A program made the translations under genes and the position numbers. A stretch of DNA of 27,441 bases from CAYZPW01 sp964480475 (GTDB taxonomy: Bacteria > B130-G9): assembly GCA_964480475.1 (NCBI GenBank), contig CAYZPW010000042.1:1-27441 (forward strand), in the 5' to 3' direction. The notes below the pieces were generated by a model that did not search any database, was not told the DNA's origin, and worked only from the letters and a program-made list of their open reading frames with translations. Below are positions 1-8,311 of this stretch, piece after piece; the stretch's first letter is position 1, and every line of letters starts with the position of its first letter.

Positions 1-444
1 CTTGAACGCAGCCAGCGCGGCGTCCCTTGCTGTGCTTGAGATAGCCTGCGTGATACCGCTGGTGTGCAGAACCTTCGCGCTTGCTATGTATTCGTGGTCA
101 AGATCGTCCGGCGAAAGCGTGCTCGCCGCGCTGCCAGGTCGGTAATATGTGAACTCCCGCTCGCCGTTCTCCATGAGCGAGATGAAATAGATGCCGTTGA
201 AACCTGGAACCAGCTTCGTTTGGGAGAGGTCAATCCCCTCCAAGCGCCAGTTTGAGAGCAAGAAATCGGCGAACGGATCGATGCCGACTTTCGTAATGAA
301 CCCGGCCGAGGAACCCAACCTTCGCGCCGCGACGATTGTGTTCAACGTATCGCCGCCGTACGCCTTCGTGAACAGACTGGCGTCCTTAATCCGCCCGTCA
401 CAGAACATCTCGACCATGCACTCGCCTAAGGAGACGACATCCAT
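1..444 (-). CDS. kdgK: PfkB-family sugar kinase, probable 2-dehydro-3-deoxygluconokinase (3' part beyond window)
   Basis: Probable cytoplasmic kinase converting 2-keto-3-deoxygluconate plus ATP to KDPG. The 148 visible codons stay open to the window edge, so the C-terminal half with the PfkB catalytic signature is not seen. The N-terminus MDVVSLGECMVEMF, the segment AYGGDTLNTIVAARRLG and the stretch FITKVGIDPFADFL fit the substrate-binding half of PfkB kinases, and GGDTLN is typical of the KDG kinase branch. The ATG at 444 lies 3 bases after the eda stop, with an AAGGTG ribosome site inside the end of eda, so the two are co-transcribed. KDG kinase followed by KDPG aldolase is the classical lower route of uronate/pectin catabolism. 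The neighbour supports the assignment. A fructokinase or other PfkB sugar kinase remains possible because the C-terminus is missing. Confidence 0.8.
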   Translation of the reverse strand, partial: MDVVSLGECMVEMFCDGRIKDASLFTKAYGGDTLNTIVAARRLGSSAGFITKVGIDPFADFLLSNWRLEGIDLSQTKLVPGFNGIYFISLMENGEREFTYYRPGSAASTLSPDDLDHEYIASAKVLHTSGITQAISSTARDAALAAFK

Positions 445-447
445 GCG

Positions 448-1074
448 CTACACCTTGCCTGCCGTGAGAAGTTCGGAAGCCTGACGCGATATGGCCTCGT
501 AATCTCGCGCATCGAGCAGCTCCTTTGGCAGAAGCGAGCTTCCGACCCCAACCCCGAAAGCCCCAGCGCTGAAGTATTCCCTAACGTTGGACGACGAGAT
601 GCCGCCGGTCGGCACGAGTCTCGCGTCTGGCATAACGGCCAGAAGCGAGCGAATGTACTGGGGGCCGCCAAGATACGAAGCTGGAAAGACCTTAACCACC
701 TCGAAGCCCATCCGCAATAGGGTGAACACCTCACTCGGAGTCGCCACCCCAGGTAGATAGAATATCTGGTTGTCCCGGGCAATCTCCCAAACCTCCGGCA
801 CGAAAACCGGCGAGACGAGAAACGAGGCGCCAGCCTCGATCGCGGCCCGCGCGTCAGAGCCGTTCAGCAGCGTCGCGGCACCCACGAGCATCTCCGGCCG
901 TCGCGACAATTGCTCTATCACCTTCTCGAACTGAGGGACAGTCGCTGCTATCTCGACAATGGTTATCCCACCTTCCGCGACGGCATGCGCGGCCTCAACC
1001 GCAACCTCCGTCTCCAGAACGCGAATAACGCCGATGATCCGTTGCCTTCCGATCGCTTCTACAACGTCAATCAC
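448..1074 (-). CDS. eda: 2-dehydro-3-deoxyphosphogluconate (KDPG/KHG) aldolase
   Basis: Class I aldolase that splits KDPG into pyruvate and glyceraldehyde-3-phosphate (Entner-Doudoroff and uronate routes), cytoplasmic. The 208 residues match the usual length. Visible family motifs in order: GVIRV (15-19), GGITIVEIAATVP with catalytic Glu41, LVGAATLLN (phosphate/substrate loop), SFLVSP, LPGVATPSEV, VVKVFPAS with the Schiff-base Lys128, and LVPTGGIS (phosphate binding). The start is GTG at 1074 and overlaps the selB stop by four bases (GTGA). A GGAGG sits 7 bases upstream within selB, which supports this start. The following kinase gene begins 3 bases after the stop. The family and function are secure. 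Whether the true substrate is KDPG or 4-hydroxy-2-oxoglutarate cannot be told. Confidence 0.95.
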   Translation of the reverse strand: MIDVVEAIGRQRIIGVIRVLETEVAVEAAHAVAEGGITIVEIAATVPQFEKVIEQLSRRPEMLVGAATLLNGSDARAAIEAGASFLVSPVFVPEVWEIARDNQIFYLPGVATPSEVFTLLRMGFEVVKVFPASYLGGPQYIRSLLAVMPDARLVPTGGISSSNVREYFSAGAFGVGVGSSLLPKELLDARDYEAISRQASELLTAGKV

Positions 1075-3050
1075 TCGAGCGCCTCCAGTCCGGACGCCCC
1101 GCGCACTCGAATGTCACCCTCTCGACGGGTGATCCCTACGCGGTCGAGGTATTCCAGAATCGGGACAACGAACCTTCTGCTGCTCTTGAGGAGGTCCCTG
1201 GCCGCTCCCACCGTCATCGTTTGGTTCCTGGAAAGGTAGCCTTCGATCATTCTCGCGACCCGCCCGATGCCATCCGCTGACAGCAGAAGCTCCGGCGAGA
1301 CCCTAACTGCATCCCCCGATTGCACGAGGTAATTGATGACTTCACGAAGGTCGCCGACGCTCGAGCCGGGAACTTTGCCCTGGACCTCATTCAAGATGAA
1401 GCCTGCATCGACGGGATTTGTGCCTGCCGTTTCGAGCCTGCTCCGAACCACTTGGGCGACCTGCTCTTGCGCGTCCGTTAAACTGGACGAGTGCGACGCG
1501 AGCCTCAGCAGGGTCCCCTGTTGAATGACCTTCCCGGACGCTAGCGCGCGTCGGAGAATATCCCCAAAGAACTCCCTCAGGACGGGTTGCCTCACTTTGC
1601 TTGCAAGCGCACGTTCCTGCATCCCGGCGCGGAGCGGGAATCTCTCATGGTACCTCCTGAGCTCCGCGAGCAGCACATCCTCAAGTTGGCCAACGTCGGC
1701 CGCGTGCAGGAACCTCATAGGCGTGCTGGACAGCTGAAACAGAATGCCCTGGTCGCAAAGTGCGTCGGTAGCAGGTCTGGCCATATCGTCCTGGAGGCCC
1801 AACTGCGCGGCGATTTCGCTCAGGCCTGGCGGCTTCGGAAACGTGCTTCTCACGAGGACCGCAACTCGCTCCGGCTCGGCGCCATCCTTCATCATCACAA
1901 GCTGCTCGGCAAGTGCACCTTTGAGCCTGAAGCGCTGCCTGCTGCTTGCGGCGAGGACAGACCCGCCGCCAATGACTAGAGCGGGAGAATAAGTCCTGAG
2001 AACGAACCGGTCTGAGAACAGCGCCACAATCTCCTCTTCAAGCCTGACCTGCGCAAAACCGTCAAAACCAGCTTTGAATGTCGCCTCACCGATCGGCCAG
2101 ACCCGTCCCATCGCCTCCTTTGTTCCGACGTGGAACCTTATTCTGGCGCCGGACTTGAGCTCTGCCTTCTCGCTCCGATTGAGCATAAGATGAACGTCGA
2201 AGACGTAGCCTGCACGAAACCTCTTGGGCACGCTGAGAACGTCGCCTCTTCTGATCTCGCTTTTGGTGACCTTCGGCAGGTTTATCGCCGTCCTGTGCCC
2301 CGCGAGCGCCTCCTCAACGAGTGTGTTGTGCGTCTCGATCCTTCGGACCTTGGCCGTTATCCCGTGCGGGTAGATCTCGACCGCCGAGCCGACCGAGGCG
2401 CGGCCCGAGATGACGGTTCCGGTCACAACCGTCCCGAAGCCCTGAATTGTGAACGAGCGGTCGATGGGCATCCTGAACGTCCCAGCCACCGAGCGTCCCG
2501 GAACCTCCTCGACCAGGCGCACAATCTGGTTCAAGAGAGCGTCAATGCCCTGCCTCGTCTTTGCCGAGGTGAGTATCACCGGGGCGCTTTCGAGGAAAGT
2601 GCCCTCCACAAAGTCCCGAACGTCCTCCTCCGCGAGTTCAACGTCCTCCTCCGAGACGAGGTCAGCCTTCGTGAGGGCAATCAGGCCCGACTTGACGCCG
2701 AGAAACCGGCAGACATCCAGATGCTCCACCGATTGAGGCATTACACCCTCGTCTGCCGCGATAACGAATAGGACGATGTCGATTCCCGAGGCGCCGGCGA
2801 CCATGGTCTTTATGAAGCGCTCGTGCCCGGGAACATCGACGACGCCGATTCTTCGGCCATTGGGCAAGTCAAGGTAAGCAAAGCCGAGCTCTATCGAGAT
2901 GCCCCTTTCCTGCTCCTCCTTGAGCCGATCGGTGTTGATGCCGGTCAGCGACTTCACGAGCTCCGTCTTGCCGTGATCTATATGCCCCGCTGTGCCGAGT
3001 ATAAGCGACACCGGCCGCGGCGAGGCGCTTTCAGTCATTATCTGTGTCAT
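1071..3050 (-). CDS. selB: Selenocysteine-specific translation elongation factor SelB
   Basis: GTPase that carries Sec-tRNA to the ribosome and reads the SECIS hairpin of selenoprotein mRNAs. Numbered from ATG 3050 (659 aa, normal for the family): G1 GTAGHIDHGKT at 19-29, the SelB-type switch region DRLKEEQERGISIELGFA, G3 DVPGHE at 72-77, G4 TKAD at 127-130, then beta-barrel domains (TIQGFGTVVTGTV) and a long C-terminal half of the size expected for the winged-helix RNA-binding repeats. The frame is open further upstream to 3143, but GGAG sits 8 bases before the ATG at 3050 and the region above has no family similarity I recognise, so I chose 3050. It is the first gene of an operon with eda and kdgK. 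No selA, selD or tRNA-Sec is visible here. The organism presumably makes selenoproteins, but I see none in the window. Confidence 0.95.
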   Translation of the reverse strand: MTQIMTESASPRPVSLILGTAGHIDHGKTELVKSLTGINTDRLKEEQERGISIELGFAYLDLPNGRRIGVVDVPGHERFIKTMVAGASGIDIVLFVIAADEGVMPQSVEHLDVCRFLGVKSGLIALTKADLVSEEDVELAEEDVRDFVEGTFLESAPVILTSAKTRQGIDALLNQIVRLVEEVPGRSVAGTFRMPIDRSFTIQGFGTVVTGTVISGRASVGSAVEIYPHGITAKVRRIETHNTLVEEALAGHRTAINLPKVTKSEIRRGDVLSVPKRFRAGYVFDVHLMLNRSEKAELKSGARIRFHVGTKEAMGRVWPIGEATFKAGFDGFAQVRLEEEIVALFSDRFVLRTYSPALVIGGGSVLAASSRQRFRLKGALAEQLVMMKDGAEPERVAVLVRSTFPKPPGLSEIAAQLGLQDDMARPATDALCDQGILFQLSSTPMRFLHAADVGQLEDVLLAELRRYHERFPLRAGMQERALASKVRQPVLREFFGDILRRALASGKVIQQGTLLRLASHSSSLTDAQEQVAQVVRSRLETAGTNPVDAGFILNEVQGKVPGSSVGDLREVINYLVQSGDAVRVSPELLLSADGIGRVARMIEGYLSRNQTMTVGAARDLLKSSRRFVVPILEYLDRVGITRREGDIRVRGASGLEALE

Positions 3051-3273
3051 CTTCATAGCTCCAAGTTCGAGAGCGTAACAATACCGCAACCAGTGGTTTG
3101 AATCACGGCTTTTTGGTACGTCACAGAAGTCTTCGGAATGCATTCATCCGAACGGCCCATAGCGATCTTGTAGAGGCAGGCCAGCGCACCTGCCCTCGAT
3201 TCCTGCGCAGACAGCAGAACAGAGCGGGTCTGAGACCTAATCCGAATAATTCGAGGCCATGACCCTCGTCGGT

Positions 3274-3382
3274 GTAGGGCGGGCTTTCCAGCCTGCCAAA
3301 GACAGGGTCTCGCGTGACAGAGTGTCGCGTCCCAGGAATGCGGCAATCGCTACAAAAGGCAGGCTCGGAAAGCCCGCCCCAC
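3274..3382. repeat. Inverted pair of dispersed GC-rich repeat upstream of selB
   Basis: The gene-free stretch 3051-3510 contains GTAGGGCGGGCTTTCC at 3274-3289 followed by AGCCTGCC, and its inverted counterpart GGCAGGCTCGGAAAGCC then CGCCCCAC at 3358-3382. The arms could fold into one large hairpin with a loop of about 60 bases. A shorter relative (GCGGGTCTGAGACC) lies at about 3224-3237. These resemble the palindromic units near 14440, 19200, 21700-21876 and 27000-27137. The remaining bases hold the presumed promoters of selB (leftward) and of the flavoprotein gene (rightward), but I see no convincing -35/-10 pair. Confidence 0.7.
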
Positions 3383-3510
3383 AGCTCATGGCATCGCGAG
3401 TTTATGAATAATACGGACTAGACGCAGTTGCGTTGACCAAGCTCAGGAGTTAGGATCGCTTCCGGACTTGGATACTGGTTCTGCACTTGAACTTAACAGG
3501 GAGGAATAGC

Positions 3511-4086
3511 ATGAAGGTTGTCGCATTCAACGGAAGTCCGAGAAAGGACGGCAATACGGCGCTTTTAATCAACTACGTCTTTGAGGAGCTGAAGAAGGAG
3601 GGCATCGAGACTGAGATGGTGCACGTAGGCGGCAGGCCCATTCATGGCTGCACTGCGTGCTACGAGTGTTACAGGAAGAAGGATAGGCGCTGCGTCATCG
3701 AGGGAGATGAGGTCAACGAGTACATTGAGAAGATGGTTGAGGCCGACGGCATAATCCTGGGCTCGCCTACCTATTTTACCGACGTTACGGCAGAGATGAA
3801 GGCGCTCATCGACAGGGCTGGCTTCGTCACAAGGGCAAACGGAAGCCTGTTGAGGCGCAAGGTCGGCGCAGCTGTTGTGGCCGTGCGAAGGGGAGGGCAG
3901 ATTCATACGTTCGATACGCTCAACCACTTTTTCTTGGTCGGTCAGATGATCGTGCCCGGTTCACTCTACTGGAACTTCGGCGTTGGCCGGAACATTGGCG
4001 ACGTTCATCAAGACGAGGAGGGCGTAAAGACGATGAAGACCCTCGGTCAGAACATGGCCTGGCTTCTAAAGAAAATCGGCGCTTGA
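3511..4086 (+). CDS. Iron-sulfur flavoprotein / NADPH-dependent FMN reductase family protein
   Basis: Flavodoxin-fold FMN protein, probably moving electrons between a reductant and soluble carriers in an anaerobe. The ATG at 3511 follows GGGAGG with 6-7 bases spacing, so the longer open frame from 3487 is not needed. The product is 191 aa. It opens with MKVVAFNGSPRKDGNT, the phosphate-binding loop for FMN. The next element is C47-x2-C50-x2-C53-x7-C61, the compact cysteine motif of the [4Fe-4S] site in Isf proteins. ADGIILGSPTYFTDVTAEMKALIDR is the second flavin-contact block typical of the family (conserved SPTY). It precedes rubrerythrin and a rubredoxin-containing oxidoreductase on the same strand, consistent with a role in oxygen or peroxide defence. 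The partner and physiological donor are unknown. Confidence 0.88.
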   Translation: MKVVAFNGSPRKDGNTALLINYVFEELKKEGIETEMVHVGGRPIHGCTACYECYRKKDRRCVIEGDEVNEYIEKMVEADGIILGSPTYFTDVTAEMKALIDRAGFVTRANGSLLRRKVGAAVVAVRRGGQIHTFDTLNHFFLVGQMIVPGSLYWNFGVGRNIGDVHQDEEGVKTMKTLGQNMAWLLKKIGA

Positions 4087-4206
4087 TGGTGTTGGTTTCA
4101 TTTGGCGGAGATAACTGAGAACTACTCTTATATGATAATTGTTCCTATGACAAGGGCGTAAAACTCAGAATCCAAAACTTGAGATGAACTAACGGGGAGA
4201 ATCAGA

Positions 4207-4728
4207 ATGGGAAAGACAGAAGAGAACCTAAAGGCCGCCTTTGCTGGCGAATCACAGGCAAGGAACAAATACACATATTTCGCTGAGGTGGCGAGGAAAG
4301 AGGGATACCATTACGTTGCGAAGGTCTTTGAGCAGGCCGCCGAGAATGAGAGGCAACACGCCAAGGACGAATTCAGGCTCTTAAATGGGATAGGCGACAC
4401 GGCGTCGAATCTGAAGGAGGCGATCGAGGGCGAGCATTATGAGACGACCGATATGTATCCCACATTCGCGAAAGAGGCGGAGGAGGAAGCGAATATGGCG
4501 GCCGCCAATCTCTTCCGGCAGATAACAAAGATTGAGAAGCATCACAGGGACAGGTACAAGAGGCTACTTTCGATGCTTGAGAATGGCACGCTTTACAAGC
4601 GGGACGAGCCGGTCAACTGGAAGTGCAGTGTGTGCGGGTTCGTGTACAACGGGACCGAGCCGCCACCGAAATGCCCGTGCTGCAAGCATCCTAAGGAGTA
4701 TTACGAGCCTGAGGACATCCTTTTTTAG
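4207..4728 (+). CDS. rbr: Rubrerythrin (diiron peroxidase with C-terminal rubredoxin domain)
   Basis: Reduces hydrogen peroxide to water in the cytoplasm of anaerobes, taking electrons through its rubredoxin domain. The 173 residues comprise a four-helix ferritin-like domain with candidate diiron ligands Glu15 (in GES), the ExxH pair Glu48/His51, carboxylates in EGEHYE (about 75-80) and the Glu110/His113 pair. A C-terminal rubredoxin centre has Cys140, Cys143, Cys156 and Cys159 (CSVCG ... CPCC). The ATG at 4207 has GGGGAG 7 bases upstream. The 120-base gap before it contains an AT-rich stretch (TTATATGATAATTG, about 4128-4141) that could be a -10 region or a metal/peroxide regulator site, but it does not match a full palindromic PerR/Fur box. 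Neighbours are a flavoprotein and a rubredoxin-GltS fusion, a plausible electron supply. Confidence 0.95.
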   Translation: MGKTEENLKAAFAGESQARNKYTYFAEVARKEGYHYVAKVFEQAAENERQHAKDEFRLLNGIGDTASNLKEAIEGEHYETTDMYPTFAKEAEEEANMAAANLFRQITKIEKHHRDRYKRLLSMLENGTLYKRDEPVNWKCSVCGFVYNGTEPPPKCPCCKHPKEYYEPEDILF

Positions 4729-4844
4729 CACTATCACTATCTTGGCCTGCGCGCGTCTTGACCTGACGACAGTCTGAATCCCGGCGCCGGAAAAAGGGCG
4801 GCGCACGTGGCGGGTAGGCTCGGATATTATTATGGGACGAGAAG

Positions 4845-6272
4845 ATGACAATCTATGAATGCAGCGTTTGTGGACATCTCTTTGACGAAGAGAAAGAAGG
4901 CAAGAAGTGGGATGAATTGCCGAAGGATTGGGCATGCCCCATCTGCGAATCCCCCAAGCCTTATTTTAGACCTCATGGGCAGGAATCGGCGCGACAAGAG
5001 TCTGAAGTGAAGAGTGAGGCGCAGCGGCCGGGTGAGATTGGCTCGGACGAGTATCTCTCAGAATGGCAGAGACCTTCTGATGAGCTAGAGATCTACATGG
5101 CCGATATCCACGAGATAGCGAGAACGGGCGAGTCAATACATGAGCCGATGAGGTCGAAGAAGCCGGGCGTCTCGTGGGATGACATTCTGATAAAGGGCGC
5201 CCAGCTCGCCAGGCTGCCTCTGAACGATGATGACCTCGTTAACGCCAAGACGACAATTGGCCCAAGGGCAAAGAAACCACTCGTAATCGAGACGCCAATT
5301 TACGTAACTCACATGTCCTTTGGCGCGTTGTCCAAGCGGGTCATAACAGCGCTCGCAAAGGGCAGCGCGGCCGTGCAGACAGCCATGTGTTCCGGCGAGG
5401 GCGGGATATTGCCGGAATCGATAGATAATGCCTACAGGTTCATCTTCGAGTACGTGCCGAGCGAGTATAGCGTAACGGATGAGAACCTGAAGAGAGCCGA
5501 TGCGATCGAGATCAAGATAGGCCAATCCGCGAAGCCGGGCATGGGCGGTCATCTGCCTGCTGCAAAGGTGACGCGTGAGGTCGCGGCAATAAGGGGGCGG
5601 CCGGAGGGCGCTGATATCGTAAGTCCCTCTCGGTTCAAGGACATAAGAAACAGGGATGACCTGAGGAAGAAGGTCAATCATCTCAGGGAGCTTTCAGAAG
5701 GCAGGCCGATTGGGATCAAATTCGCCGCCGGGAACATTGAGGCAGATCTGGAGGTCGCGCTCTATGCGGAGCCGGACTTCATCACTATCGATGGCCGGGC
5801 TGGCGCAACGGGTTCCGCTCCAAAGTTCGTGAAGGATTCAACGTCGATTCCGTGCATATTCGCTCTTCATCGAGCGAGGAAGTTCCTCGATGAGAAGGGC
5901 GCAAGAGACGTCTCACTGCTCATAACCGGCGGCCTGCGCATCTCCTCGGACTTTGCGAAGGCGATTGCCTTAGGCGCCGACGCTGTCGCAATTGGCACCG
6001 CGGCGTTGATGGCGTGCGGATGTCAGCAGCACAGGATATGCGGGACGGGCAAATGCCCTGTCGGCATAACGACCCACGACCCAAACCTAACGCAGCGCCT
6101 CGACATCGACGAATCCGCCAGGAGACTCTCGAACTTCCTCAGGGCATCAACTGAGGAGCTCAAAACCTTCGCCAGCCTCACCGGCAACGACGACGTCCAC
6201 AAGCTCTCGATGCTCGACATCTGCACCACCAACTCCGAGATATCGAATCACACCGACATCGACCACGTGTAG
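4845..6272 (+). CDS. Rubredoxin-fused glutamate synthase FMN-domain protein (GltB2-like)
   Basis: A 475-residue two-part flavoenzyme. Residues 1-45 form a rubredoxin (Cys6, Cys9, Cys31, Cys34; WDELPKDWACPIC). Residues about 100-460 are the FMN-binding domain of glutamate synthase: VTHMSFGALS, GEGG, IKIGQSAKPGMGGHLP, ITIDGRAGATGSAP, ITGGLRISSDFAKAIALGADAVAIGTAAL. Cysteines 391, 393, 399 and 404 (CGCQQHRICGTGKC) supply the iron-sulfur cluster. It lacks the glutaminase and C-terminal beta-helix domains of large GltB, as in archaeal-type stand-alone subunits. ATG 4845 has GGGACGAGAAG upstream. The fused rubredoxin suggests electrons enter or leave through a one-electron iron carrier, perhaps shared with the neighbouring rubrerythrin. 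Whether it makes glutamate at all is uncertain because no amidotransferase partner is seen here. Confidence 0.9.
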   Translation: MTIYECSVCGHLFDEEKEGKKWDELPKDWACPICESPKPYFRPHGQESARQESEVKSEAQRPGEIGSDEYLSEWQRPSDELEIYMADIHEIARTGESIHEPMRSKKPGVSWDDILIKGAQLARLPLNDDDLVNAKTTIGPRAKKPLVIETPIYVTHMSFGALSKRVITALAKGSAAVQTAMCSGEGGILPESIDNAYRFIFEYVPSEYSVTDENLKRADAIEIKIGQSAKPGMGGHLPAAKVTREVAAIRGRPEGADIVSPSRFKDIRNRDDLRKKVNHLRELSEGRPIGIKFAAGNIEADLEVALYAEPDFITIDGRAGATGSAPKFVKDSTSIPCIFALHRARKFLDEKGARDVSLLITGGLRISSDFAKAIALGADAVAIGTAALMACGCQQHRICGTGKCPVGITTHDPNLTQRLDIDESARRLSNFLRASTEELKTFASLTGNDDVHKLSMLDICTTNSEISNHTDIDHV

Positions 6273-6419
6273 CTCAGGACCGCCGGTCTCGGCATCCACG
6301 ACATGAGAGACCTGCTTAATCAGACGCGGCTATTTGGCGCAGCCTCTTGTGTCAGGTATATTCGCTATCCAAGAAGTTGTATATGTCACTTAGGGATTAC
6401 GCCTGAGCACCCAGCACAG

Positions 6420-7925
6420 ATGACACGAGATATTTTCGATAAGGAAAGGCTTTCGCCAGCCCTCGACAGCTTCCTACGCGAGACTAATCCTTGGTGGGAG
6501 GGAAAACCCGCAAGACGGGTGCCCATTTACAGACGGGCGATTCTTAGCCGAGTGAAGCGCCGTCTGGAAAATGGGCTCGCCCCTGTCACTGTTTTGCGCG
6601 GGCCGAGGCGAGTGGGGAAGACCACAATTCAAGAGCAGCTGATACGTGATCTGCTTCAACACGAACGAGTTGAGCCTTCTCGTGTTTTCAGAGTTCAGTT
6701 TGATGATATCCCTAGCCTGAAAAGCGTCCCGGATCCGATCTTGTCGTTGTGCCGCTGGTATCAGAACCGAATTCTTGGAAACACCTTCAATGAGGCAGCA
6801 CTGAAGGGGATGCTCTCATATCTGTTTCTCGATGAGGTTCAGAATCTCGACAGTTGGGCTGAGCAGGTCAAAGCCCTGGTGGACCATCACGAAGTGCGTG
6901 TTCTGGTTACGGGTAGCTCCGCTCTCAGGATCGAACTTGGCCGTGACAGCCTCGCCGGACGGATATCCACCTTGGATTTGGGACCTCTCTATTTGCGGGA
7001 AATCGCCGGCCTCAAGGGCTATGGCGAGATTCCGGCCCTGTTGCCCGATAACGGTCTTGCGCTTCTATTGGACATCGAATTCTGGCGCCGCACTAGGGAC
7101 CTGGGGTGTACGAATGCCAAGCTGCGCGATTTGGCTTTCGCCGATTTTTCGGAGCGAGGCGGCTACCCTGAGTCGCAAATTGAACCCCAGTCCGATTGGG
7201 CAAAGATCGCCGAGCACCTAAATGAGACGGTTATCAAGAGGGCTATTCAGCACGACCTCAGACTCGGCGACCGTGGCCGCAAACGGGATGCTAATCTATT
7301 GGAGGAGGTATTCCGGTCGGCATGTCGTAGAGCTGGCCAGGCGCCAGGACCTGAGTACTTCGAGCGCGATATTAGAGCGGCCTTGCATTCCGATTATACG
7401 TGGCAGAAGATACGCAATTATCTTGAGTTCTTAGACAGTGCGATGCTCCTGCTTCTGGTTCCACCTTTGGAGATCCGCTACAGGAAGAAGAAGGGAAACT
7501 ACAAACTGTGCCTTTGCGACCATGCATTGCGGGCCAGCTGGCTACAAGAGGTAATCCCCCTTTTTCCCGAAAAGCTGGAGCAGAATCCCCATCTGTCCGA
7601 CCTCGCTGGGCACATCGCCGAGAGCGTAGCCGGATTCTGCCTGGGAACCATTCACGGCCTTGATCTGGCCCACTTCCCGAGGCGCAGCACCAAGGAGCCT
7701 GAAGTTGATTTCATCATGACCATAGGTGAAAAACGTATTCCGATCGAGATCAAATACCAGAGGACAATCGATCCACAGAGAGACACCCATGCATTGAGGT
7801 GCTTCTTGGATAGTCCCTTGTACAATGCCCCCTTCGGCGTTCTCGTTACGATGTTGGACGGCGTCGAAATCCCCGACCCTCGCATCATCGCCCTGCCGCT
7901 CAGCAGCCTCCTGCTGATTGCGTAG
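6420..7925 (+). CDS. AAA-type ATPase with C-terminal DUF4143/nuclease-like domain
   Basis: A 501-residue P-loop ATPase of the large family of bacterial and archaeal ATPases with DUF4143, whose function is generally unknown. Walker A is GPRRVGKTT (61-69), Walker B YLFLDEV (134-140), sensor-like TGSSA (164-168). The C-terminal part holds EVDF (428-431) and EIK (443-445), resembling a PD-(D/E)xK-like core, as is usual in this family. The N-terminus with NPWWEG is also typical. I chose ATG 6420. The frame extends to 6303, but those 39 codons are Cys/Arg-rich and unlike the family. No strong ribosome site precedes either start. It stands alone between the redox cluster and a hicBA module flanked by repeats, which suggests accessory DNA. 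Roles in defence or toxin-like systems have been proposed for the family, but nothing here shows one. Confidence 0.88.
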   Translation: MTRDIFDKERLSPALDSFLRETNPWWEGKPARRVPIYRRAILSRVKRRLENGLAPVTVLRGPRRVGKTTIQEQLIRDLLQHERVEPSRVFRVQFDDIPSLKSVPDPILSLCRWYQNRILGNTFNEAALKGMLSYLFLDEVQNLDSWAEQVKALVDHHEVRVLVTGSSALRIELGRDSLAGRISTLDLGPLYLREIAGLKGYGEIPALLPDNGLALLLDIEFWRRTRDLGCTNAKLRDLAFADFSERGGYPESQIEPQSDWAKIAEHLNETVIKRAIQHDLRLGDRGRKRDANLLEEVFRSACRRAGQAPGPEYFERDIRAALHSDYTWQKIRNYLEFLDSAMLLLLVPPLEIRYRKKKGNYKLCLCDHALRASWLQEVIPLFPEKLEQNPHLSDLAGHIAESVAGFCLGTIHGLDLAHFPRRSTKEPEVDFIMTIGEKRIPIEIKYQRTIDPQRDTHALRCFLDSPLYNAPFGVLVTMLDGVEIPDPRIIALPLSSLLLIA

Positions 7926-8030
7926 CGAAGCCGAAGGAGACGAATCCGATGAGGCGCTCAAGGACGTCCAGTCAGCAATCGCGTTTCATATCGACACGTT
8001 CGGGGAAGAGGTCGTTGAGGCCCGATCGGT

Positions 8031-8270
8031 CCCCTGAAAGGGGATAACGTGGGTAGCCCCGTGTGAAACGCGGGGTAACCGGCAGCCCGCCAAAGGCCCC
8101 TCGACCCTGAATGGGCTTGTCCGCCCCCATCGATGCGACGGTGGATCGAACGTCCGCCGAATCGCGGTTGTGCCGCCCTTTCAGGGCGGGTGTTCTTTTT
8201 TCGCTGCTCTCTTCCCGTAGGTTGACACCTACGGCTACTGTTCTTCATCCTCTTCGGGGATGCAGGGGAT
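8031..8270. repeat. Multi-hairpin dispersed repeat, copy A
   Basis: A structured non-coding block after the ATPase gene. Perfect or near-perfect hairpins follow each other: CCCCTGAAAGGGG (8031-8043), CCCCG...CGGGG around GTGTGAAACG (8057-8075), CCGCCCTTTCAGGGCGG (8173-8189) and CGTAGGTTGACACCTACG (8216-8233), then GGCTACTG. Copy B at 8852-9017 has the same hairpins in the same order and orientation, minus about 75 central bases. Small open frames through it (for example 7958-8248, minus) look like artefacts. The region 7926-8311 holds no recognisable gene. Confidence 0.8.
8173..8201 (+). terminator. Terminator-like hairpin within repeat copy A
   Basis: CCGCCCT-TTC-AGGGCGG (7-bp GC-rich stem, 3-base loop) is followed by GTGTTCTTTTTT. 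On the plus strand this has the shape of an intrinsic terminator and lies about 250 bases downstream of the ATPase stop. The matching hairpin in copy B (near 8928-8945) is followed by TTCTTCTGTTTT, so the element may carry terminator activity as part of its own structure. Confidence 0.45.
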
Positions 8271-8311
8271 CAGGCGGCCCCAAGATGTAGTACCTCAATC
8301 GACGATTTCGC

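Noticed and set aside
2130..2771. 213-codon plus-strand open frame
   Set aside because: It is antisense to the GTPase half of selB, where G1, G3 and G4 are all present on the minus strand.
3051..3143. N-terminal extension of selB to ATG 3143
   Set aside because: The extension has no similarity to SelB, and the GGAG site is correctly placed for ATG 3050.
3144..3486. tRNA-Sec near selB
   Set aside because: I looked for a long-variable-arm tRNA and the GGTTCGA T-loop. Neither is present, and the structure seen is the inverted repeat pair.
4128..4141. PerR/Fur box before rubrerythrin
   Set aside because: TTATATGATAATTG resembles half of a PerR-type box but lacks the second palindromic half, so I do not call it.
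7958..8248. 96-codon minus frame after the ATPase gene
   Set aside because: It coincides with the hairpin-rich repeat copy A, and its translation is low-complexity Arg/Gly/Pro sequence.
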